Part shown: positions 1 through 5,492 of the stretch, piece after piece | Numbering within the stretch: the stretch's first letter is position 1 | Layout of the letters: each line of letters starts with the position of its first letter | Source: Savagea sp. | Lineage (GTDB): Bacteria; Bacillota; Bacilli; Bacillales_A; Planococcaceae | Direction: 5' to 3' | Length of the DNA stretch: 6,022 nt | Assembly (NCBI GenBank): GCA_030146155.1 | Contig: JASLCF010000079.1 | Span: 1 to 6,022 of the forward strand | Program-made: the position numbers and the translations under genes | The notes under the pieces: generated by a model | What the model saw: only the letters and a program-made list of their open reading frames with translations | Databases searched by the model: none | What the model was told of the DNA's origin: nothing

Positions 1-295
1 CACATTTTTTACAAATAAAGTGATGATGGTGACTATGAACTCCGCACTGCATACGCACATGCATTTCACCGTTCAACTCAGTTTGTTCGATAATATGCAA
101 TTCTGCAAAAGTTTCTAAATTGCGATATACCGTATCATAACTCATTCCTGGGTTATCCTTCACTAACTCTGAGCGAATTTCCATTGGTGTAATATAGCGA
201 TCTTCTTGCGCAAGTAAAGCCAAAATAAGTTGGCGATTTTTAGTTTTTTTGAATTGATGTTCACTTAAAATTTCCCATGCTTCATCAATAGTCAT
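1..295 (-). CDS. zur: Zur, zinc-responsive Fur-family repressor (3' end cut by window edge)
   Basis: This is the N-terminal 98 residues of a Fur-family metalloregulator, expected to be about 135-140 aa when complete. In this family the dimer binds Zn(II) and then represses zinc-uptake genes. The translation shows a winged-helix DNA-binding region (about residues 5-75) with the family signature SYDTVYRNLETF at 52-63. The metal-binding segment follows: a histidine cluster at 87-92 (HSHHHH), then the first CxxC pair C95/C98 of the structural zinc site, right at the window edge. The start ATG shares an ATGA overlap with the znuB stop, and the purine-rich stretch GGGAAGAG just before it serves as ribosome binding site, so translation is probably coupled to znuB. 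Zur rather than Fur or PerR is inferred from its place behind znuC-znuB and from the Zur-type operator of the operon. The second CxxC and the C-terminus lie outside the window. Confidence 0.92.
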   Translation of the reverse strand, partial: MTIDEAWEILSEHQFKKTKNRQLILALLAQEDRYITPMEIRSELVKDNPGMSYDTVYRNLETFAELHIIEQTELNGEMHVRMQCGVHSHHHHFICKKC

Positions 296-1143
296 GCCAT
301 CTCTTCCCTTCCGCTAGATTTGATTTTTTGAGTGCCTAATACAATTAATAATAAAACAACAGAAGTAACGACAATCATCCCGCCAGGTGCAATATCAAGA
401 TAAAAAGCAGCAATTAAGCCTATCCAAACTGCTATTTCTCCAAATACAACAGATAGCCAGAGTGCTGATTTAAAGCTTTTCGCTACCTTCATCGCCGCGG
501 CTACTGGTATCGTCATTAAAGAAGAAACCAACAAGATACCCACAATACGCATACTTGCACCAATAACCAAGGCAATAATAATCATAAATAAAGGTTGAAT
601 CCATTTGCCCTGAATGCCAACCACTCTCGAATAATCAGCATCAAAAGATAAAGTGAACATCTCTTTGTAAAACAAAAATACAAAACCTATTACAACGATG
701 GCAATCGCAATGACAACATATAAATCTTCTCTCCCTACTGCAGAAACAGACCCGAATAAATAGCTCATTAAATCTGTACTAAATCCTTTTGCTAAAGAAA
801 TAAAAATGGCTCCAAATCCAATCCCTGCTGACATGATGATTGGAATGGCAAGTTCTTCAAAGTTTTTATATGTTTTACGTAAGCGTTCAATTAATAATGA
901 ACCACCAACTGCTGACCCTATTCCTAAATAAATAGGATTTAATGTAGCGAATGCAATCACTTGTTGACTTAAATATAAACTCCCTGCAATTCCCGCAAGT
1001 GCGACATGACTAAGTGCATCGGCAATTAAAGATAGCCTCCTTACAACAATAAACAAACCTAGCATCGGCGCGATACATCCAATAATAATACCTGATAGAA
1101 ATGCATTTTGAAGAAACGGATAGTGAAGGATTGCATCAAGCAT
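292..1143 (-). CDS. znuB: ZnuB, zinc ABC transporter permease (ABC-3 family)
   Basis: This is the membrane channel subunit of a high-affinity Zn(II) importer; two copies would pair with two ZnuC ATPases in the cytoplasmic membrane. The 283-residue length is normal for the ABC-3 (ZnuB/MntB/AdcB) family. Hydrophobic segments appear at about 16-34, 43-58, 68-85, 98-118, 140-159, 184-204, 207-222, 227-248 and 253-270. Family signatures are LIADALSHVALAG (39-51), the region around RIVGILLVSSLMTIPVAAA (199-217), which should contact the ATPase, and APGGM (252-256). The start ATG overlaps the last 8 nt of znuC and is preceded at 7 nt by a very strong Shine-Dalgarno, GGAGGT (1151-1156), embedded in the znuC C-terminal codons. 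It overlaps zur by 4 nt. Older staphylococcal literature calls this gene mreB; adcB is another synonym. Zinc rather than manganese is inferred from the linked zur and the operator. Confidence 0.93.
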   Translation of the reverse strand: MLDAILHYPFLQNAFLSGIIIGCIAPMLGLFIVVRRLSLIADALSHVALAGIAGSLYLSQQVIAFATLNPIYLGIGSAVGGSLLIERLRKTYKNFEELAIPIIMSAGIGFGAIFISLAKGFSTDLMSYLFGSVSAVGREDLYVVIAIAIVVIGFVFLFYKEMFTLSFDADYSRVVGIQGKWIQPLFMIIIALVIGASMRIVGILLVSSLMTIPVAAAMKVAKSFKSALWLSVVFGEIAVWIGLIAAFYLDIAPGGMIVVTSVVLLLIVLGTQKIKSSGREEMA

Positions 1144-1900
1144 TTAAATCACCTCCATGAACACGTTTAACTGGATGGCCGTACCATTTAGACACGTCGT
1201 CGTCTTCCATCTGTTCATATTGCTTCTGTCCTCCATGAAAATGCATTTCTTGATTCAAACAGGCCACATGAGAAGCGAGACTAGTGACAAGATCAATCTC
1301 GTGTGTGACTAATAAAATCGCAATGCCTTGTTGTTCATTCAATTGTTCAATCAATTGATAAAACTGTTTGACATTTTCTTGGTCGATACCCACAGTAGGC
1401 TCATCCATAATTAGCAGTTCAGGGTCACTCACCAAAGCCCTTGCGATAAAGACACGTTGTTGCTGTCCACCAGACAAGGCTCCAATCGGACGTTTTGAAA
1501 AATCTTCCATATGCACGAGACGTAAAGCTTCCATCACTTTTTCATGGTCTTTGGCATGGAATGAACGAAATAAACCTTTCTTTTTCGTTAAGCCACTGCG
1601 CACAACTTCGAATACAGTCGCTGGAAAAGTAGAGTTGAATGCATTGGATTTTTGAGAGACAAATCCAATCTTATCTCTTTCTTTAAAAGAATGATTCGGT
1701 TGACCAAACAATTTTACTTCCCCTTCTGTCGGTTCGAGTAATCCTAAAATCAATTGGATCATCGTCGACTTTCCAGAGCCATTCGGTCCAATCAATGCCC
1801 AGAACTCTCCAGGATTCAAAGTAAAGTCAATGTGTTTTAAAATCAGTTGTTGCTCGTATCGGAATGAGACGTTTTTCAGCTCAATAAGTGGTTGTGTCAT
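1136..1900 (-). CDS. znuC: ZnuC, zinc ABC transporter ATP-binding protein
   Basis: This cytoplasmic ATPase powers zinc import through ZnuB. All ABC elements are intact in the 254 residues: A-loop Y15, Walker A GPNGSGKST (38-46), Q-loop Q83, signature LSGGQQQR (142-149), Walker B LLIMDEP (162-168) with catalytic E167, D-loop GID (171-173) and H-loop H200. The stretch after the Q-loop (SNAFNSTFPATVFEVV) is typical of metal-type (ZnuC/MntA) ATPases. The C-terminal tail carries several histidines (H219, H221, and two more in GHPVKRVHGG); this may be incidental, because the last part also encodes the znuB ribosome binding site. The start ATG has AAGGA (1908-1912) 7 nt upstream. It is the first gene of the znuC-znuB-zur operon and should be repressed by Zur through the operator at 1916-1934. 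Synonyms are mreA and adcC. No solute-binding protein gene is adjacent. Confidence 0.94.
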   Translation of the reverse strand: MTQPLIELKNVSFRYEQQLILKHIDFTLNPGEFWALIGPNGSGKSTMIQLILGLLEPTEGEVKLFGQPNHSFKERDKIGFVSQKSNAFNSTFPATVFEVVRSGLTKKKGLFRSFHAKDHEKVMEALRLVHMEDFSKRPIGALSGGQQQRVFIARALVSDPELLIMDEPTVGIDQENVKQFYQLIEQLNEQQGIAILLVTHEIDLVTSLASHVACLNQEMHFHGGQKQYEQMEDDDVSKWYGHPVKRVHGGDLNA

Positions 1901-1915
1901 CAGTAAATCCTTTCA

Positions 1916-1934
1916 AATCGTAATGATTCCGATT
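1916..1934 (-). promoter_or_regulatory. Zur box (operator) of the znuC-znuB-zur operon
   Basis: A 9-1-9 inverted repeat: AATCGTAAT, one central G, ATTCCGATT (plus strand). The arms differ at one position (T1921 against C1929). This matches the Zur box I recall from Bacillus and Staphylococcus (AATCGTAATNATTACGATT) at all but that one position. It overlaps the -10 hexamer and the predicted transcription start, so bound Zur would block RNA polymerase. Because zur is the last gene of the operon, this implies negative autoregulation. Confidence 0.88.
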
Positions 1935-1960
1935 ATAGTTTATTTCAGTCTCTTTTTCAA
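1932..1960 (-). promoter_or_regulatory. Sigma-A promoter of the znuC-znuB-zur operon
   Basis: On the minus strand, -35 TTGAAA (1955-1960) and a perfect -10 TATAAT (1932-1937) are separated by exactly 17 bp. The start site is predicted near 1925, inside the Zur box, giving a leader of about 25 nt. It lies directly downstream of the nfo terminator, so the zinc operon is transcriptionally separate from cshB-nfo. Confidence 0.85.
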
Positions 1961-1980
1961 CTTTCCGAACCTCATTTTTT

Positions 1981-2017
1981 AACAAACAAAAACATCCCTC
2001 TCCTCAGAGAAGGATGT
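1981..2017 (-). terminator. Rho-independent terminator after nfo
   Basis: Read on the minus strand, this is an 11-bp stem: ACATCC and TCTC pair with GAGA and GGATGT, with a U-G wobble between 2011 and 1998. The loop is TGAG (2003-2006), followed by a T-rich run (TTTTTGTTTGTT). It starts about 10 nt after the nfo stop and should end the cshB-nfo transcript before the znuC promoter. Confidence 0.85.
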
Positions 2018-2027
2018 ATCACCCTCG

Positions 2028-2921
2028 TTAACGCAATGCTTCAATGCGTTCTGGCTCAAAAAATTGCTTTGTAAGCATATCAATTTCAACTTCATAAGGG
2101 GCTTTCTTCGTTAACTTATCTTCACCTACATAAGGTGTTTCTAAAATCTTTGGAATCTCAGCGAATTCTTTTAAATGTACAATCGAAGCCAAAGCATCAA
2201 AACCAATGTGACCAAAACCAATGTTCTCATGTCGGTCTTTTCCAGCTCCACGTTCATTTTTACTATCGTTAATGTGCAATACTTGAATGCGATTCAGTCC
2301 GATCGTCTTATCAAATTCTGTAAGTACACCGTCTAAATCGCCCACTATATCATAACCTGCGTCATGTACGTGACAAGTATCAAAAGTCACAGACAAACGA
2401 TCGTTATGTGTGACTCCGTCAATAATCCGAGCAATTTCATCAAATGAGCGGCCAATTTCTGTGCCTTTTCCAGCCATTGTTTCTAAGGCTATCTGTACTG
2501 TTCCCTCTACTTCTAGTACCTCATTTAAGCCTTCAATGATACGAGCAATTCCTGTATCAACACCTGCGCCAACATGTGCTCCTGGATGTAATACGATTTG
2601 ATTGACACCTAAGGCTTGCGTTCTTTCAATTTCACTCATTAAAAAGTCAACGCCTAGGCGGAATGTTGCTGGTTTTGTTGTATTGGCAATATTGATAATG
2701 TAAGGAGCATGGACAACAATTTTTCGCATGCCGTGTTCATTCATATGTGCCATACCTGCTTCAATGTTTAATTCTTCGATGGGTTTTCTTCTTGTATTTT
2801 GAGGTGCTCCTGTATAAATCATAAATGTATTTGCACCATAACTTAAAGCTTCTTCACTCGCACCTAATAGCATTTTTTTGCCACTCATAGAAACATGTGA
2901 ACCTAACAATAATTCCGTCAT
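2028..2921 (-). CDS. nfo: Nfo, endonuclease IV (AP endonuclease)
   Basis: Endonuclease IV cuts DNA 5' to abasic sites and trims blocked 3' ends in base-excision repair; it uses a three-zinc centre in a TIM barrel. The length of 297 aa is full for the family. Likely zinc ligands are all present: H71 (VVHAPY), H112 (VLHPGAH), E147 (ALETMAGKG), D181 and H184 (FDTCHVHDAGYD), H216 (VLHINDSKN), D229 and H231 (GKDRHENIG) and E261 (ILETPY). The three family signatures around ETMAGKGTE, DTCH and DSK are recognisable. The start ATG overlaps the cshB stop (ATGA), with a moderate AAGGAA ribosome site 12 nt upstream inside the cshB end, so translation is probably coupled to cshB. A terminator follows directly. 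No separate promoter is evident. Confidence 0.96.
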   Translation of the reverse strand: MTELLLGSHVSMSGKKMLLGASEEALSYGANTFMIYTGAPQNTRRKPIEELNIEAGMAHMNEHGMRKIVVHAPYIINIANTTKPATFRLGVDFLMSEIERTQALGVNQIVLHPGAHVGAGVDTGIARIIEGLNEVLEVEGTVQIALETMAGKGTEIGRSFDEIARIIDGVTHNDRLSVTFDTCHVHDAGYDIVGDLDGVLTEFDKTIGLNRIQVLHINDSKNERGAGKDRHENIGFGHIGFDALASIVHLKEFAEIPKILETPYVGEDKLTKKAPYEVEIDMLTKQFFEPERIEALR

Positions 2922-4213
2922 TTTTTTCTCATCTTCCTTCTTTCTTTTCTTTTGAAGTCTTCCACTTGGCGTTTCATTTTCTTTTTATAGCCTGGTTTCA
3001 CTTTTTTAGGTTTACGAATAGCAGATTTCGCTAACTTATCAATATCTTGCTCATCACGTACACGTTTTTTACGTGCTTGACGTTGTTTCACTTCAACCCA
3101 TTCTCCATTTTTCACTTCTTCATGTTGGAAAGGAATCTCTAATGCTTCAATTTGAGCAACTAGTTCTTCTTCATCTGGGCTGTATAATGTAATGGCATGA
3201 CCTTGTAAACCCGCACGCGCTGTTCGACCTACACGGTGAACAAAGAATTCGATATTTTCAGGAATTTCATAGTTAATAACGTGACTCACACCCGGGATAT
3301 CGATACCACGAGCTGCTAAATCAGTCGCTACGATATATTGGAATTCTAATTCACGAACTAATTTCATCATACGCTTACGTTCACGCGGTGACAAATCACC
3401 ATGAATTCGACCCACTTTAATCCCATCAGCTGCGAGTTGGTCTGCCAATTGATCCGCATGTTCACGTGTATTTGTAAAAATAATAGCTAGATAAGGATTC
3501 ATCGTTGCCATAATCTCTTTTAATTTCGTGTATTTATTCGCACTTCGCATCGGTACCAATGAGTAATGCATATTTTCAATTAAAGATTGTTTTCTTCCAA
3601 TGCTTATATGTTCTGGTTTTTCCATATATTTCATTAAAAATGGTTTTAATTTTTCTGGAATCGTAGCAGAAAAAACATACATTTCTAAATCTTTTGGCAT
3701 TGTTTGAGCGAATGCATCAATTTCTTCAATGAATCCCATATCAAATGATAGGTCTGCCTCATCGATGACTAATATTTTTGCTTGGTGTATCGTAATAGCT
3801 TGGTCCGCTACGACGTCTTTAATTCGTCCGGGTGTACCTACGAGTAAATGCGGAACATTGCGTAATCGACCTTTTAAACGTTCTTTATCTGTACCTCCAA
3901 TTGCAGCTGTCACTTGAATATCCGTACCTTCTACTAATTCAAGTGCCGCTTCGTACAATTGATCGGCTAGTTCACGAGTAGGTGCTGCAATGACCGCTTG
4001 AACGATAGGTGTCGATGGATCGATTCGTTCAATGATTGGAATCAGGAAACTATGTGATTTCCCTGTTCCTGTATGGGCTTGCCCTATTGCACTCTTCCCT
4101 TTTAATATGAGTGGAATCATCGCTTCTTGAATAGGAGTTGGCGTAGTAAAGCCAATTCGTTCAATTGCTTCTTCCAAAAATGGCTTTAAACCAAATTGCT
4201 GAAATGTTGTCAT
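2918..4213 (-). CDS. cshB: CshB-type DEAD-box ATP-dependent RNA helicase
   Basis: A cytoplasmic RNA helicase of superfamily 2 that unwinds short RNA duplexes using ATP. Both RecA-like domains are complete in the 431 residues. Motifs are: Q-motif with F22 and TPTPIQ (24-29); motif I AHTGTGKS (46-53); Ia PTRELADQ (78-85); Ib GTPGR (126-130); II DEAD (151-154); III SAT (182-184); IV IIFTNT (244-249); V ATDLAARGID (296-305); VI HRVGRTARAG (326-335). From about 375 a basic Lys/Arg-rich tail follows, probably an RNA-binding extension. The ATG has a near-consensus AAGGAGGT (4223-4230) 9 nt upstream. It is first in a two-gene unit with nfo. CshB rather than CshA is inferred from length, the basic tail and the nfo neighbour. 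Family knowledge links such helicases to cold growth, RNA decay and ribosome assembly; the sequence alone does not show which applies here. Confidence 0.93.
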   Translation of the reverse strand: MTTFQQFGLKPFLEEAIERIGFTTPTPIQEAMIPLILKGKSAIGQAHTGTGKSHSFLIPIIERIDPSTPIVQAVIAAPTRELADQLYEAALELVEGTDIQVTAAIGGTDKERLKGRLRNVPHLLVGTPGRIKDVVADQAITIHQAKILVIDEADLSFDMGFIEEIDAFAQTMPKDLEMYVFSATIPEKLKPFLMKYMEKPEHISIGRKQSLIENMHYSLVPMRSANKYTKLKEIMATMNPYLAIIFTNTREHADQLADQLAADGIKVGRIHGDLSPRERKRMMKLVRELEFQYIVATDLAARGIDIPGVSHVINYEIPENIEFFVHRVGRTARAGLQGHAITLYSPDEEELVAQIEALEIPFQHEEVKNGEWVEVKQRQARKKRVRDEQDIDKLAKSAIRKPKKVKPGYKKKMKRQVEDFKRKERRKMRKK

Positions 4214-4222
4214 TTGTAAATG

Positions 4223-4250
4223 ACCTCCTTTATCTGTTCATATTGTAGCA
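4223..4250 (-). promoter_or_regulatory. Promoter and strong ribosome binding site of cshB-nfo
   Basis: On the minus strand, TGC-TACAAT (4242-4250) forms an extended -10 element. Only a poor -35 match (TTATCT, 4265-4270) lies 17 bp upstream, which is consistent with an extended -10 promoter. Transcription would start near 4235, leaving a short leader that holds the AAGGAGGT ribosome site at 4223-4230. It diverges from the ispH promoter. Confidence 0.6.
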
Positions 4251-4297
4251 TTTTTTGACACTAAAGATAAGTAATCACAATGAAACAATTGATTTTT

Positions 4298-4326
4298 TTG
4301 AAATGAAGCGTCTGCTCAGTTATAAT
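4298..4326 (+). promoter_or_regulatory. Sigma-A promoter of ispH
   Basis: -35 TTGAAA (4298-4303), 17-bp spacer, perfect -10 TATAAT (4321-4326). Transcription is predicted to start near 4333, far upstream of the likely ispH start at 4479. The -10 sits inside the imperfect Fur-family-like palindrome 4320-4334. Confidence 0.8.
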
Positions 4327-4332
4327 AATAGT

Positions 4333-4478
4333 AATCTTCACTCACTGAGATTGAGCTCTCACAGGTTGAGCAGTTAAGCTGATTTTGTAAGTTTCAGCAC
4401 TTTCCACCCCTGTTGCAATGAGTGTCCTCTACTTTAAGCTGTAGAGTAAAGATAAATGATGAGAAGGATGTGTATGTG
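4333..4478 (+). promoter_or_regulatory. Long, hairpin-containing 5' leader of ispH
   Basis: About 146 nt lie between the predicted start of transcription and the likely ispH start codon. Short inverted repeats are visible: TGAGA/TCTCA (4346-4350 with 4357-4361), GCTGA/TCAGC (4378-4382 with 4394-4398) and CTCTAC/GTAGAG (4427-4432 with 4441-4446, loop of 8). No hairpin is followed by a T-run, so there is no classic attenuator. I compared it by eye with T-box, TPP, SAM and preQ1 signatures and saw no match. A function is unproven; it may be only an untranslated leader. Confidence 0.4.
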
Positions 4479-5453
4479 TTGAAAGTATTAAAAATTTCGC
4501 CTCGTGGGTATTGTTATGGAGTCGTCGATGCCATGGTGATTGCACGCAACGCAGCATTAGATAAAACGTTACCTCGTCCTATTTATATATTAGGGATGAT
4601 TGTTCATAATAAACATGTAACGGATGCATTTGAAGAAGAAGGCATCATTACTTTAGATGGTAAAGACCGTTTAGATATTTTAAATAAAGTAGATACAGGC
4701 ACTGTTATTTTTACAGCTCATGGCGTTTCTCCTCAAGTAAGAGAACTCGCTCGTCAAAAAGGATTAGTTTCAATTGATGCAACTTGCCCGGATGTAACGA
4801 GTACGCATGACTTAATTCAAGAAAAAACAGACCAAGGTTATGAAATTATTTACATCGGTAAGAAATATCACCCTGAACCAGAGGGAGCAATTGGTGTTGC
4901 CCCAGATAAAGTTCATTTAATTGAAACGTTAGAAGATGTTGAAGCTTTGGAAGTTCAAAGTGATCAACTCTTAGTGACGAATCAAACAACGATGAGCCAA
5001 TGGGATGTTGAAATGATTATGGAAGCTTTACAAGAAAAATATCCACATATCGAAAAACATGAAGAGATTTGTCTAGCTACACAAGTCCGTCAAGAAGCAG
5101 TAGCAGAGCAAGCAGGTGAAAGTGATTTACTCATCGTGGTTGGCGATCCAAAAAGTAATAACTCTAATCGACTAACTCAAGTTTCAGTTGAAATTGCAGG
5201 TGTTCCTTCTTATAGAATCTCTGATGTGTCCGAAATTAATCCAGAATGGTTAAAAGGAATTGAAACGGTGTCTGTCACAGCAGGCGCATCTACGCCAACA
5301 TTGATTGTGAGAGAAGTGATTAAATACCTTGAAAACTTTGACCCTGATTTACCAGAAACACATCAACCTGTTCGTGAGTTTGAATTAAATCGAATTTTAC
5401 CACGAATTAAAAATCCAACTCCTGTCGAACGAATTGAACCGTATCATTCATAA
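4479..5453 (+). CDS. ispH: IspH (LytB), 4-hydroxy-3-methylbut-2-enyl diphosphate reductase
   Basis: IspH carries out the last step of the MEP isoprenoid pathway, reducing HMBPP to IPP and DMAPP with a 4Fe-4S cluster. Counting from the TTG at 4479 the protein is 324 aa. It has the three cluster cysteines C12 (RGYCYG), C103 (DATCPDV) and C198 (EICLATQ), substrate-site H43, H81 and H131 with E133 (HPEPEG), T170-T171 (NQTTMS) and the SNNSN motif (226-230). The TTG start aligns with the N-terminus of staphylococcal homologues as I recall them (Met then xVxKIxPRGYCYG). GAAGGA (4463-4468) precedes it by 10 nt. The frame is open back to a GTG at 4422, which would add 19 residues (343 aa), but no ribosome site precedes that codon and the added residues look non-conserved. 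GTG at 4470 or 4476 is also possible. It is monocistronic, divergent from cshB and convergent with the NIF3 gene. Confidence 0.94.
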   Translation: MKVLKISPRGYCYGVVDAMVIARNAALDKTLPRPIYILGMIVHNKHVTDAFEEEGIITLDGKDRLDILNKVDTGTVIFTAHGVSPQVRELARQKGLVSIDATCPDVTSTHDLIQEKTDQGYEIIYIGKKYHPEPEGAIGVAPDKVHLIETLEDVEALEVQSDQLLVTNQTTMSQWDVEMIMEALQEKYPHIEKHEEICLATQVRQEAVAEQAGESDLLIVVGDPKSNNSNRLTQVSVEIAGVPSYRISDVSEINPEWLKGIETVSVTAGASTPTLIVREVIKYLENFDPDLPETHQPVREFELNRILPRIKNPTPVERIEPYHS

Positions 5454-5455
5454 TA

Positions 5456-5492
5456 AAAGGCATGTCTTCTACAACTCAGAAGACATGCCTTT
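5456..5492. terminator. Bidirectional terminator between ispH and the NIF3-family gene
   Basis: A perfect 15-bp inverted repeat: AAAGGCATGTCTTCT (5456-5470) and AGAAGACATGCCTTT (5478-5492) with a 7-nt loop. The stem begins 2 nt after the ispH stop. On the other side it abuts the TAG stop of the convergent gene. T-rich sequence follows in both directions (CCTTTCTATTT on plus, CCTTTTATTA on minus), so it can end both transcripts. Confidence 0.9.

Noticed and set aside
1368..1655. Plus-strand open frame of 95 codons inside znuC.
   Set aside because: It lies antisense to a fully conserved ABC ATPase, has no ribosome site and its protein resembles nothing. It is a shadow of the real gene; the same holds for the plus-strand frames inside nfo, cshB and the NIF3 gene.
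4345..4350. CTGAGA in the ispH leader, reminiscent of the TPP riboswitch.
   Set aside because: The other conserved parts of the thi-box are absent, and ispH is not a thiamine gene.
4418..4444. Short upstream frame in the ispH leader (ATG to TAG, peptide MSVLYFKL).
   Set aside because: No ribosome binding site precedes the ATG (the upstream bases are pyrimidine-rich) and the peptide shows no leader-peptide features such as repeated regulatory codons. An eight-residue frame is expected by chance.
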